From Pseudomonas sp. GV085 (GTDB taxonomy: Bacteria; Pseudomonadota; Gammaproteobacteria; Pseudomonadales; Pseudomonadaceae), in the NCBI RefSeq assembly GCF_003050925.1, contig NZ_QAOV01000006.1:248001-312000 (forward strand): a stretch of 64,000 nucleotides of DNA, given 5' to 3'. This document shows, piece after piece, positions 1 through 8,919 of this stretch. The translations under genes were made by a program, and so were the position numbers. Under the pieces are notes generated by a model that was not told the origin of the DNA, did not search any database, and worked only from the letters and a program-made list of their open reading frames with translations. Positions within the stretch are counted from its first letter, which is position 1; every line of letters starts with the position of its first letter.

Positions 1-947
1 AGGCGCCACAACAGGGTATCTATGCGGCGGACAAGTTGCCGCAATTGCTGCGCAAGGATTTTGTCCAACACGCCAACGATTCAGCCTGGATGGCCAACCC
101 GGCGCAACCGCTGACCGGCTATTCGCCGCTGATCAGCCAGGATGGCCAGCCATTGGGGCTGCGATCACGTTTTGCCCTGGAGCGATTGAGTACGTTGCCC
201 CAGGTCGGGGCGGCGGATTTACAACACATGGTCATGGACGATCAGGTTTATCAGGCGAATCAAGTGATGCCGGACCTGCTGCAGTTCTGTGCGGCGGATC
301 TGGGTGCCGATGCAAAAACGCTGACGCCACTGTGCGTCAGCCTCAAGGCATGGGACCGCAAGGCCAACCTCGACAGTGGTCTGGGTTTTGTGCATTTCCA
401 GAATGTCATGGCGTCTTTGGAACAAGTGCCGGACGTATGGCGCGTGGCGTTCGATCTTCAGGACCCGCAACAGACTCCGCGTGGACTCGCGGTCGATCAC
501 CCGGACGTAGCGAAGGCGCTACGGGCAGCGATGCTGGCTTCGGCTGAACAGGTCAAGGCGTCAGGTCTCAAGCCGGACAGCCGTTGGGGCGATATCCAGG
601 TGGTCAGCAGCGGCGGGCACCAGACGCCAATCCACGGCGGACCGGGGACGCTGGGCGTCTATAACGCCATCCAGAGCGTGCCGCGCAGCGATGGCAAGCG
701 CGAAGTGGTCAGCGGCACCAGTTACCTGCAAGTGGTGACCTTTGACGAAACCGGACCACAGGCCAAAGGGCTCCTCGCGTTCTCGCTGTCCAGTGACCCG
801 GCCTCGAAGTTTTCACGGGACCAGACGCAGGCCTTTTCCAGGAAGCAATGGAGCGTGCTGCCCTTTACCGAGCAACAGATCCTGTCCGATCCGAACTATC
901 AGGTGCAGACGATTCGTCAGCAGGATGCAAGGGTGACTGCGCAGTAA
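1..947 (+). CDS. penicillin acylase / AHL acylase family protein, C-terminal part (5' end outside window)
   Basis: The reading frame is open to the window edge, so only about 315 C-terminal residues are visible. They match the beta-chain end of Ntn-hydrolase penicillin acylases: a phrase LKAWDRKANLDSGLG, the glycine-rich HGGPGTLGVYN, and the closing block GTSYLQVVTFD followed by DPASKFSRDQTQ and RKQWSVLPFTEQQI. Enzymes of this family are exported to the periplasm, self-cleave at an internal Gly-Ser, and hydrolyse amides such as acyl-homoserine lactones or penicillins. The nucleophile serine lies upstream of the window. I cannot tell whether this is a PvdQ, QuiP or HacB type. It converges on fecR, with a shared hairpin between them. 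Confidence 0.75.
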   Translation, partial: APQQGIYAADKLPQLLRKDFVQHANDSAWMANPAQPLTGYSPLISQDGQPLGLRSRFALERLSTLPQVGAADLQHMVMDDQVYQANQVMPDLLQFCAADLGADAKTLTPLCVSLKAWDRKANLDSGLGFVHFQNVMASLEQVPDVWRVAFDLQDPQQTPRGLAVDHPDVAKALRAAMLASAEQVKASGLKPDSRWGDIQVVSSGGHQTPIHGGPGTLGVYNAIQSVPRSDGKREVVSGTSYLQVVTFDETGPQAKGLLAFSLSSDPASKFSRDQTQAFSRKQWSVLPFTEQQILSDPNYQVQTIRQQDARVTAQ

Positions 948-970
948 GGTCGTGGAGCATTGCATGAACG

Positions 971-1007
971 CTGAAGGCCGTACCCGCAAGGGTGGCGGCC
1001 TTTTCAG
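971..1007. terminator. bidirectional terminator between acylase and fecR
   Basis: The arms CTGAAGGCCG and CGGCCTTTTCAG form a GC-rich stem. T-rich sequence follows on the + side and the A-rich mirror lies on the other, so it can serve both converging genes. It overlaps the last codons of fecR. Confidence 0.7.
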
Positions 1008-2005
1008 CTTTTCGGGGTTTTTTGCGGAATCGCGTTGACCACCAGATTGCCGTTCTGGTTACGGGTCAGGTAGACCGGCAGGACCCGCGGCAAGGATTTC
1101 ACCAGGCCGTGGATCTCCTTGATGTTGTAGATCCCGCCGATATGGATCGAGCCGGTGCTGTTGTCAGCGACCATCAACGGTTTGTCCAGGTAGCGATTGA
1201 TCAAGGGCAGTGCATCGCTCAGTGCCAGATCGTCGAGTACCAGTTTGCCCTGGCGCCAGGCCAGCGAACTGTCATTGTCATAGGTCTGGCTGATGCGGGG
1301 AATGAAGTCGCCGTGGCGATAACTGGCCTGCATTGCCGGCTCGAGGCGCAAGCCGTCACCGGGCTGGTCGGCGTTGCTGCTGACCAGTATCGAGCCTTCG
1401 ATCAGATTGACCTTGACCTGGTCTTCATAGATCCAGACGTTGAATTGGGTACCGGTCACGCGAATCCGGCCTTCGGCGGCCTTGACCACAAACGGGTGAC
1501 GGGTGTCATGGCTGACACTGAAGAAGGCTTCGCCTTTTTTCAGCGTGACTTGCCGTTGATCCTTGTAGTTGCTGTAGGTCAGCTCGCTGCCCAGGTTCAG
1601 TTCCACCTGGCTGCCGTCCTTCAGGGTGACCGTGCGAACATTGTCGGTCGCTTCGAAGTGCTGGTACGCGTTCGGTACCCAGCCCAGGTGCCAGCCGCCA
1701 TAACCGACCAAAGGCAGTGCCAGTGCGCATATCGCCGCGGCAATAGCCAGGCGCCGCCACGGGTTTTCGGGGTGAGTGCGAATCAGCGGCGCGACGGGCT
1801 CGGGACGGGGCAGGTCGCCAGCGACATCCCAGATCTGCAGCATCGCTTCGTACTCGAAGGCATGGAGCGGATGCGCATCACGCCATTGCTCGAACGCCTG
1901 GCGCTCTTGCTCGGTGCAGTCATTGGCGTGCAGACGCATACACCAATGCGCAGCGGCATCGGTGATGGCGTCGTATTCGGCTTGCGAGAGCATGTGGTCG
2001 GTCAT
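1004..2005 (-). CDS. FecR-family anti-sigma regulator
   Basis: 333 residues with the standard FecR layout. An N-terminal cytoplasmic DUF4880 segment occupies about residues 8-60 (AAHWCMRLH...FEQWRDAHPLH). One membrane helix lies near residues 87-107. A periplasmic FecR domain follows (TVTLKDGSQVELNLGS, GTQFNVWIYEDQVKVNLIEGS), and then a C-terminal DUF4974-like tail. Such proteins relay binding of a siderophore to an outer-membrane receptor and control an ECF sigma factor. The start has an AGGATGAG ribosome site. Normally a fecI-type sigma gene lies directly upstream. Here the upstream gene is a giant toxin-like protein, so this FecR looks orphaned, or its partner is elsewhere. Confidence 0.88.
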   Translation of the reverse strand: MTDHMLSQAEYDAITDAAAHWCMRLHANDCTEQERQAFEQWRDAHPLHAFEYEAMLQIWDVAGDLPRPEPVAPLIRTHPENPWRRLAIAAAICALALPLVGYGGWHLGWVPNAYQHFEATDNVRTVTLKDGSQVELNLGSELTYSNYKDQRQVTLKKGEAFFSVSHDTRHPFVVKAAEGRIRVTGTQFNVWIYEDQVKVNLIEGSILVSSNADQPGDGLRLEPAMQASYRHGDFIPRISQTYDNDSSLAWRQGKLVLDDLALSDALPLINRYLDKPLMVADNSTGSIHIGGIYNIKEIHGLVKSLPRVLPVYLTRNQNGNLVVNAIPQKTPKS

Positions 2006-2185
2006 TGGCTCATCCTGATTTCGTGCATTCTAACCTTGGGGGGAAGTTTGCGAGAACATCAGTCATGGCATTTAACCATCAATGTGTATTTTTTTTTCAA
2101 CGCCTCACCTCTGGAGCACCTGCTGTCGGGGTAGCAGTCTCCACAGGGCGCGTGAAAAAAAGATCAAGACAAACACCACTGTGCA

Positions 2186-2207
2186 GCGCAGATCTGCAGA
2201 TCTGCGC
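2186..2207. promoter_or_regulatory. perfect 22-bp palindrome between toxin gene and fecR
   Basis: The half-site GCGCAGATCTG is followed at once by its exact reverse complement. It lies 15 bp past the stop codon of the toxin-like gene and 180 bp before fecR. On the minus strand a run of seven T appears about 30 nt further on, so it may help terminate the long transcript. The zero-length spacer also fits a dimeric operator. Confidence 0.4.
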
Positions 2208-2222
2208 GTTATTACGTCGGGA

Positions 2223-5200
2223 TCAGGTTTCAGTGGTCGTGGCGAGCGGCACCGGGTCCAATTGCCGGCCCATTTCGCAGATCAAAAAGGCGATGGAGTC
2301 GGCATTGTGCAAAATGACGTCGGTTCGGAACTTCGAATCCTGCCCGTTCAAAAAAGCTTCCCGTGCCTTCTCCATGGTCTTGCTGCCCGTCAGCCGCAGA
2401 ATGGCCTTGCCGACGTGATAAGAATCCGGAATCGAATCCAGGCTGATCCACGCTCGCAGCCCACTGTTCCAGCGTGCGAACAATTCTTCCTTGGGTGTTT
2501 CCATCGACAAGGCTACTCGCTGGAAGTCCAGCTGGGACTGTTTCATTTCTGCGCCATAGGCGGTGATCGATGCCACCAGATCGCTGAACGGTCGCCTGGC
2601 CTCAAGGTATGCAATGTCCACAGCCCCGGAAAACAAATGAGCGAACTCATGTATCAGCGTCGCGGCCTGGCTGTGGCCGTCGACGTCGAAGGGTTGTGTC
2701 AGACTGGATTTGTACCAGTCCAGTTGTTGATCGAAGAATCTTTCCGTGAAATGCACATGGCGCTGTTGATCCTTGTCCAGGACAAACGCGACGAGGCTGT
2801 CCTTCGGGTCCCGGTTTGAACCCACGATAAAACGTCGCGAGTTCATCCAGTCTTCATCAGGGTCGACCAGCGCGTTACAGATGGGAACGATAGCCTGTTT
2901 GATTTTGTCGATCAGCGCGTTGTCGACCTGCCCGACATCAAAGAACTGCTTGAGGAAGGTATCAAGCCGTGTGCCCGGGACGAGTTTGCGCAGTTGCACC
3001 AGGTTGTGCAGGCTGTTGAACGCGTAATAGCGAGCCATGTCGATGGCCTGTACGATCATGCGGGCTTTTTCGGGATGTTTCGCGTGGATTTCCTCCATCC
3101 CCCGGGCCTCGATGTTCAGCACCTGCCTGGCAACATAGGCGCTGGCAAACTGATTGTGCATTTTCGAGAGGGTTTTGCCGAAGTGGACGGTGTGGGTGTC
3201 CGGGTCGATCACCAGTTGCTTGTCAGGCGTCGTCAGTAACACGGGGCCTTCTTCCTCGCCTTTGACCATTCGCCAAACCGCCCCGGTCTTGTTCACGCCA
3301 TACACCTTGCCGGCAATGGCGGCGAATGTTCTCTTGCTGGCCGCTTCGAGATAGGTGCCGTCAGTGCGGTTTTTCGTCAGGTTCTTCAGTTCGACGGTGG
3401 TTTCGAACGGTTGCAGTCGTGTACGCAACGGTGATGTCGAACGGACCTGCGACCAGGCTTGCGCAATCACGGGAGTGGCAACTGGTTGAGCGATGGCTTC
3501 ACCGGTTGTCTGGGCGCTGTCGGCCCATCCTTCAAGCGATAAACGGCCCAACGTCACGATCTGCACCGCACCGGCAATAAACTCCAGCAATGCAGTTTTC
3601 CAGTGATGGTCCTGCAGCGCTTCGGCCGAGTTTCGCGCGTCCTTGTAGGCATTCCAGAGAAACTGGAGATACGCGAGTTTGCCCGGTAACAGCCCCGAGA
3701 AGAGATTAATTGCGGAGCTGAACAAGTGTTTGACAGCCTCCCAGTCCGACTGGCCTGAAACATGCGACTGGCTGCCGAGCAATCGTGTCAGCAGTTGGGT
3801 GTTGTCATGGAAAAAACGGCTGAGTACGTTGCCGCCGATGGGGTTGGACGCAAGAGTCATTTCGCTCAACTGGCCAATAGTGGATTCGAACAGGTTGCGA
3901 AACACTGTCTGCTCACTTTCTGGCAGGCGACGTATCAACATTTCCTGCAAGAGTCCCGGCGTATTGAACGCCGAGACCATGCTGGCCTCATTTTCAAACT
4001 CTACAAACGGTGAGCCTGCGGGATGGTAGGGGGCATAGAGAATTTGTGGGCCTGCGTTGCCACCGCCAGGGCCGATCAGGTAAAGGCCTAGCGCCTTGAC
4101 GGCGGCGGCGCCGGTTGTCTTGATCAGTTCCAGTGGCCGGACAATCGCATGTGCCCCCTCAACGGTAGTCCGGGCGATGGCGTCCGGCATGTCCAGTACC
4201 TGGCGAAGCAAATCGAAAGCACTACCGGACAGCCGTTGCCGCAGCTTGAGTTCATGGGCGTGTTGCAGCAGTTGCCAGGGCAGTTGCTTGACGAAACGCA
4301 GCATTCGGTTTTCGACGTCAGCTGCTTGATTCGACAAGTTGTCGGTGACCTGTCTGGCGTAGTTTTGCGCGATGTTCAATGACAGCAACAATTGACGGAC
4401 AGCCGCCTGATCCAGCCCGACGGGCAGGGCTTGAAGGGTTGCCGAGCTGACTTTGAACCCGGTGCCCTGTGCGATGTTGACATGGTTCAGGGCGAACTCG
4501 GTAAGGCTCCTTGCGGGGCCGACCAAGGCCAGGTCGGGGGTGATCTCGATGTTGTCGGGGTCCAGCGTTTGCGCAGGGAAGCGGCTGCCGAGCAATGACG
4601 TCAACGTCTCATGCACATACGACTTGAGGGGTTTGATCCCGTGTAAATAGTCTTTGTCCTCATCAATGCTGTTGCGGTATTGCTCCAGCCATTCAAGGTG
4701 CTGACGCTGGTCTTCCAGCGGAGCCATTCCAAGCCAGGCGGGCAGGGACTGCTGCCAACTGATCGCACGGGCTATCGTGGTGGCTCTTGGCAGGTTGGCG
4801 TTGAAGGCGGTTGTGGTCAGGGTTTTCAGGGCTTTTTTCTGCTTCGTTTCGCTCAGACCGAAGCTGCGTACGTGTTCGCAGCGAGCCAGAAAGTGTTCGA
4901 TGGACGATTGCGCGACCCGCTCCAATACAGATCCTTCAATCAGCCGCAGCGGTCCCAGTGAGTAGCGTTGGTGAAAGACGCGCTGGGCCGGGGTGAGGTT
5001 GTCCAGCAGCGCCAGGCGTTGTCGTGGGTCAAGCAGGCGGCGGTTCAGCTCCAGCCGTGCACGACTGATGGTGTCAAAGACTTCCAGGCCCTCGGCGGGT
5101 GTCCACAGGACCGTCCGGCCGGAATGCGAGGCGTCGAGCCCGCCACGCTCGGTCAAGAGCAAGCAATGGGCCAGGGGCAGGACGTCGCTCTGAGCGGAGC

Positions 5201-7055
5201 ACTCCAGCGTCAATGAATAGGCATCGGGCCGGAAGCCCTTGAGTGACAGACGGCTCTGCCGGTCTGCCTGATCCGCGTTGAATACCGTTTCGACAATGGC
5301 CCGGTCTGCATCCCGTAGTGTCGCGCTGAGCCTGCGCAGACTGGCCTCGCCCCGGATGCCGACGGAAAGCGCATGGGCCAGGCGGGGTTTCATGTTTTCC
5401 AGATAAACCCGTTGCAAGGCCAGCGAAGCGAGCGGTTGCGCCGCAAAATCTGCGTTGATCAGTGTTTCGATGTCACTGAAAGTCTTGGCGAAAGCTGCCG
5501 CGGTATCCGCCAGCACCGCGCAAGGATGCTGATCGCCGGTTAACACGGGCCGTGTGCTCCAGCGTCCGTCGGTCTCCAGTGTCAGCAGCCGTTCGCTGAT
5601 CATCGAGCGGATATCCAATGCCTTGTCGAACAGGGCGTGGATGTTCACGCTGCCGTCACTGTGACGGAACACCTGCAGGGCATATTCCATGTTCTGCAGT
5701 TGCTTGGTGACGATCGCGTCGAAGAGCTTGTGGAAGATCGCGCCGGAAATCACTTCCCCGGTCACATTCGGCCGGTCAAAACCGATGAAACGCTGGCGTT
5801 CGTCCAGGCTCAGCAGGCCATAGAGCTCATCCTCGTGACCGGCTGCGCTGAATTTGCTGAGCAGGGTGTCGCGCAAATCCTGATAGTCCTTGAGCACCTG
5901 CAGACCTTGGGTGGGCGTATACAGGAACGCACTGCCGGCGTTGACCATCAGTGAGCCGGCCAACTCGACATAGTTGGCCCGGTGCTCCCACAGGCGTACG
6001 GTTTCGACCGTCATTGATTGGTTCGCCCGGCTAGCCGTCGAGACCAGCGCATGCAAATCCTGGCTTTGCTCCGGGGTGATGACCCCGGCTTCGCGCTTGA
6101 GCAGCAGTTGCACTTGCGCCTGATCGGCGATGGCCCGGCCGAAGAATGCGCGACGCGATGCGCCATCGACACTCGCCGCAGCCCAGAAACCTTCGAGCTG
6201 CCTGACCAGCAGGCTGACGAGTTTGCGCGAGATCGTGGTGACGGCGGCTTCCCAGAGTGGCTGGTCGGCTTTTGCCGAGGTTTTTTTCGGATGGGAAAAT
6301 TCATGGGACTGTCCGGACGGCCAACGCTGATGGCGATAGTGCAGGAGTACCGCTTCACTCAGGGACAGGGAGTTGACCCAGCGTCGCGTCGGATGGCTTT
6401 CTCCAGCGCTTTCTTGCGTTGTTGCCAGGTAGAAATTCACTTGGGTCTGGCTCTGGTCCAGGCCGGGAAAAGCTCTAGCCAGCTGTTCACTGAGCAATGC
6501 CTCGAGCAGCGATGTCAGGGACGGCAGTGCTTTGAGCTCATCGAGCAGGGCCTGGTCATTGAGTTGCTGATGGCTGGAGAGGGTGTTGCGTTGGTCCTCG
6601 AACACGTCGCCTTCGATGGTTTGAAAGTCCAGCTCGATGGTCACGGCTTCCACCACCGCCCTGCGTTGAGACAGCGCCATGAAGGCCAGCAGGTTATCGT
6701 CTTCGTCGGCCGCTTTGAGTTGTTTCACCAGCTGTTCGGTCAGGGCCGAACGGTCAGTGAACTTCTGTATCCCGGCGTACGGGGTGTAGAGAATCACGCC
6801 GTTGTCATCGGGTGTCGCGGTCAGCAAAAAACTGCCGGCCAGCGCCAAATGTTCCGGTCCCGGTATTTTCAGCAGGATTCTTTTCGCCAGCATGGGCGGC
6901 GTTTGCTTATCGCGCAGTGCCTGGCTGGCCAGTTCGATATGGCTGAACCATTCGAAATCCTTTTGCGTCAGCCCGTGGGTTTTGCCCAGTTCTCTCCAGA
7001 GGCCGGGCAACGACAGTGCCTCGGGGAAAAACAGCGGAGTTACAGGTGTAGGCAT
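2223..7055 (-). CDS. 1610-residue dermonecrotic-toxin-like protein with C-terminal zinc-metallopeptidase motif
   Basis: This very large cytosolic-type protein has no signal peptide. It resembles the Pseudomonas 'dermonecrotic toxin domain' (DUF6543) family by its overall style, including late segments such as KVYGVNKTGAVWRMVKG. Four diverged modules recur with a shared core, a [VFI]L[YW][TA]P turn followed by a helix: LYTP at about residues 89, 378, and LWTP at 650, then LYAP at 1006. The C-terminal 250 residues carry HEFAH (1469-1473), then GAVDIAY with Asp1480, and later HNADSIAF (1583-1590). This is the pattern of aspzincin/M35-type peptidases (HExxH, a third Asp ligand, NADS). I chose the ATG giving MPTPVTPLFF. 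The frame runs 85 codons further upstream, but that stretch is basic, lacks family character and would overlap the dpkA promoter. The target and the secretion route are unknown. Confidence 0.75.
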   Translation of the reverse strand: MPTPVTPLFFPEALSLPGLWRELGKTHGLTQKDFEWFSHIELASQALRDKQTPPMLAKRILLKIPGPEHLALAGSFLLTATPDDNGVILYTPYAGIQKFTDRSALTEQLVKQLKAADEDDNLLAFMALSQRRAVVEAVTIELDFQTIEGDVFEDQRNTLSSHQQLNDQALLDELKALPSLTSLLEALLSEQLARAFPGLDQSQTQVNFYLATTQESAGESHPTRRWVNSLSLSEAVLLHYRHQRWPSGQSHEFSHPKKTSAKADQPLWEAAVTTISRKLVSLLVRQLEGFWAAASVDGASRRAFFGRAIADQAQVQLLLKREAGVITPEQSQDLHALVSTASRANQSMTVETVRLWEHRANYVELAGSLMVNAGSAFLYTPTQGLQVLKDYQDLRDTLLSKFSAAGHEDELYGLLSLDERQRFIGFDRPNVTGEVISGAIFHKLFDAIVTKQLQNMEYALQVFRHSDGSVNIHALFDKALDIRSMISERLLTLETDGRWSTRPVLTGDQHPCAVLADTAAAFAKTFSDIETLINADFAAQPLASLALQRVYLENMKPRLAHALSVGIRGEASLRRLSATLRDADRAIVETVFNADQADRQSRLSLKGFRPDAYSLTLECSAQSDVLPLAHCLLLTERGGLDASHSGRTVLWTPAEGLEVFDTISRARLELNRRLLDPRQRLALLDNLTPAQRVFHQRYSLGPLRLIEGSVLERVAQSSIEHFLARCEHVRSFGLSETKQKKALKTLTTTAFNANLPRATTIARAISWQQSLPAWLGMAPLEDQRQHLEWLEQYRNSIDEDKDYLHGIKPLKSYVHETLTSLLGSRFPAQTLDPDNIEITPDLALVGPARSLTEFALNHVNIAQGTGFKVSSATLQALPVGLDQAAVRQLLLSLNIAQNYARQVTDNLSNQAADVENRMLRFVKQLPWQLLQHAHELKLRQRLSGSAFDLLRQVLDMPDAIARTTVEGAHAIVRPLELIKTTGAAAVKALGLYLIGPGGGNAGPQILYAPYHPAGSPFVEFENEASMVSAFNTPGLLQEMLIRRLPESEQTVFRNLFESTIGQLSEMTLASNPIGGNVLSRFFHDNTQLLTRLLGSQSHVSGQSDWEAVKHLFSSAINLFSGLLPGKLAYLQFLWNAYKDARNSAEALQDHHWKTALLEFIAGAVQIVTLGRLSLEGWADSAQTTGEAIAQPVATPVIAQAWSQVRSTSPLRTRLQPFETTVELKNLTKNRTDGTYLEAASKRTFAAIAGKVYGVNKTGAVWRMVKGEEEGPVLLTTPDKQLVIDPDTHTVHFGKTLSKMHNQFASAYVARQVLNIEARGMEEIHAKHPEKARMIVQAIDMARYYAFNSLHNLVQLRKLVPGTRLDTFLKQFFDVGQVDNALIDKIKQAIVPICNALVDPDEDWMNSRRFIVGSNRDPKDSLVAFVLDKDQQRHVHFTERFFDQQLDWYKSSLTQPFDVDGHSQAATLIHEFAHLFSGAVDIAYLEARRPFSDLVASITAYGAEMKQSQLDFQRVALSMETPKEELFARWNSGLRAWISLDSIPDSYHVGKAILRLTGSKTMEKAREAFLNGQDSKFRTDVILHNADSIAFLICEMGRQLDPVPLATTTET

Positions 7056-7206
7056 CGTCGAGTCTCGTTCAAGGCGCCATTCAAGGGCGCCTGTGGATTG
7101 AGTTTCGAGACTAAAAGCCGGCGCGATGATGCAGGCGGTAAATAGATAACGCACGGGCCGTGAGCATTCGTGACACGGATATACCTCACCGACCCTGAGC
7201 GAAAGG

Positions 7207-7236
7207 TTGACAGGTCGCTCGCCGCGCGTTGTTAAT
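7207..7236 (+). promoter_or_regulatory. candidate sigma-70 promoter of dpkA
   Basis: A perfect -35 TTGACA (7207-7212) is followed after 18 bp by GTTAAT (7231-7236), which matches four of six -10 positions. The dpkA start lies about 50 bp downstream. The rest of the 234-bp divergent region shows no other clear site. Confidence 0.45.
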
Positions 7237-7289
7237 CGGCGGGTCTTTGTACGCTGTTGTTCCCTCCAATAATCAGTCTGGAGCTTCAG

Positions 7290-8330
7290 ATGTCTGCGCC
7301 ACACGATCACGCATCTACTGCGATCTCGTCACACCTGTCATTCGAAGCGCTGAGCGCTATGCTCGAGAAGATTTTTCTGCGTCACGGCACGTCGGCCGAC
7401 GTTGCCCGGGTGCTTGCGCAAAACTGCGCCGGTGCCGAGCGCGACGGCGCGCACAGTCACGGGGTATTCCGGATTCCGGGTTATGTTTCGACGCTGCAAA
7501 GCGGCTGGGTCAATGGCCAGGCCGTTCCGGTGGTCGAAGATGTGGCTTCAGGGTTTGTGCGGGTCGATGCCGCTAACGGTTTTGCGCAACCGGCCCTGGC
7601 GGCGGCACGCGAGTTGCTGGTACAGAAAGCCCGGAGTGCCGGCATCGCGGTGCTGGCAATCCGTAACTCGCACCATTTCGCTGCCTTGTGGCCGGATGTC
7701 GAGCCCTTCGCCGAAGAAGGCCTCGTGGCCTTGAGCGTGGTCAATAGCATGACCTGCGTGGTGCCCCACGGCGCCGACCGGCCGCTGTTCGGTACCAACC
7801 CGATTGCCTTCGCTGCGCCGCGGGCCGATGGCGCGCCGATTGTCTTCGATCTGGCCACCAGTGCCATTGCCCATGGCGATGTGCAGATTGCCGCACGCGA
7901 GGGCAAACGCTTGCCGGCAGGGATGGGCGTGGACAGCCTCGGCCAGCCGACCACAGACCCGAAAGCGATTCTTGAGGGCGGTGCGTTGCTGCCTTTTGGC
8001 GGGCACAAGGGTTCGGCATTGTCGATGATGGTCGAGTTGCTCGCGGCGGCACTGACCGGCGGCAACTTTTCCTTCGAATTCGACTGGAACAACCATCCCG
8101 GCGCCAAGACGCCCTGGACTGGCCAATTGCTTATCGTGATCGACCCGAGCAAAGCGGTGGGGCAAAGCTTTGCCGAGCGCAGCCAGGAACTGGTGCGGCA
8201 AATGCACGGTGTCGGCTTGAAGCGTTTGCCCGGTGACCGGCGTCACCATCAACGCGCCAAATCACAGGTCAATGGCATCGAGCTGGATGCGCAGACACTG
8301 GCGAACTTGCGGGAGCTGGCGGAGGAGTGA
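7290..8330 (+). CDS. dpkA: delta1-piperideine-2-carboxylate / pyrroline-2-carboxylate reductase
   Basis: 346 residues, an Ldh/YlbC-family NADPH-dependent imino-acid reductase. Long stretches agree with my recollection of P. syringae DpkA: DGAHSHGVFRIPGY, AIRNSHHFAALWPDVEPFAE, FGTNPIAFAAPRADGAP, FDLATSAIAHGDVQIAAREG and FGGHKGSALSMMVELLAAAL. The catalytic His of the family is in the SHG motif. The enzyme reduces cyclic imines formed from D-lysine and D-proline to L-pipecolate and L-proline. The start chosen (MSAPHDHAS) has a GGAG site seven bases upstream. It is transcribed away from the toxin gene and ends just before a REP doublet. Confidence 0.92.
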   Translation: MSAPHDHASTAISSHLSFEALSAMLEKIFLRHGTSADVARVLAQNCAGAERDGAHSHGVFRIPGYVSTLQSGWVNGQAVPVVEDVASGFVRVDAANGFAQPALAAARELLVQKARSAGIAVLAIRNSHHFAALWPDVEPFAEEGLVALSVVNSMTCVVPHGADRPLFGTNPIAFAAPRADGAPIVFDLATSAIAHGDVQIAAREGKRLPAGMGVDSLGQPTTDPKAILEGGALLPFGGHKGSALSMMVELLAAALTGGNFSFEFDWNNHPGAKTPWTGQLLIVIDPSKAVGQSFAERSQELVRQMHGVGLKRLPGDRRHHQRAKSQVNGIELDAQTLANLRELAEE

Positions 8331-8333
8331 TCC

Positions 8334-8438
8334 TGTAGGAGCGACGGTGCGGCGATCCGACTTGCTCGCGAAGGCTGCAGTCCAGTCAACATCTCTGTTG
8401 AATAGGCTGATGTCATCGCGAGCAAGCTCGTTCCTACA
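8334..8438. repeat. REP doublet (family 1), diverged
   Basis: TGTAGGAGCGA at the left is mirrored by GCGAGCAAGCTCGTTCCTACA at the right. The left arm has decayed internally (GGTGCGGCGATCCGA). It follows the dpkA stop codon directly. Confidence 0.85.
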
Positions 8439-8564
8439 AAGGTCCGGTCGCGTACGCTGGTGGCAGCTATTTTGCCCGGGCAGGCCATCTTGCTGAAAAA
8501 CCGGCGCAGGACATTTCGTCCTACAGTGTAAGATGTCGCCTATTTTACGCAGCAGGAAATTCCC

Positions 8565-8816
8565 ATGAGCTTCAATCTGGCCGACAAACCCCTCGCCGAG
8601 CGCGCTGCGCTTGAAGACGAGAAATCCCGTCTGTTCGAACTCTGGCAAAACAACCTGGGCAAAGCCAAGGGCGAGGCCGCACGGTTGTTCGGCGAGCGGG
8701 CCAAACGCAAAGGCAAATGGGCCGAATGGGTGCGCGCCGAGCTGGACGGCATGTCGCCACCGGAGTTCGCCAACATGGTGCGCAGTGAAGTCAATCGCCT
8801 GATGGCGGCCAAGTAG
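8565..8816 (+). CDS. small conserved cytosolic protein, function unknown
   Basis: 83 residues, highly charged and probably helical (ERAALEDEKSRLFELWQNNLG, GERAKRKGKWAEWVRAEL, PPEFANMVRSEVNRLMAAK). It has no signal peptide or membrane helix. A good AGGAAAT ribosome site precedes the ATG. I recognise no enzyme motif. It resembles uncharacterised Pseudomonas proteins of the same length. Its stop codon TAG is the first three bases of a family-2 REP element (AAG-TAG-GAGC), so the C-terminus may have been set by insertion of the repeat. Confidence 0.7.
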   Translation: MSFNLADKPLAERAALEDEKSRLFELWQNNLGKAKGEAARLFGERAKRKGKWAEWVRAELDGMSPPEFANMVRSEVNRLMAAK

Positions 8817-8919
8817 GAGCTGCCGAAGGCTGCGATCTGTTGATCTTGAGCTTGATCTTGTTGCGCAGCAGTCGCCGAAAAGAAAACATCAAAAGATCGC
8901 AGCCTGCGGCAGCTCCTGC
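8814..8919. repeat. REP doublet (family 2) joining two gene ends
   Basis: TAGGAGCTGCCGAAGGCTGCGATC is mirrored by GATCGCAGCCTGCGGCAGCTCC. The left arm provides the stop codon of the small protein gene. The right arm encodes the last nine residues and the stop of the converging LysR gene. Confidence 0.88.

Noticed and set aside
7056..7310. 85-codon N-terminal extension of the toxin-like protein
   Set aside because: Overlaps the dpkA promoter and start, has no family character, and an ATG at 7055 gives a natural N-terminus.
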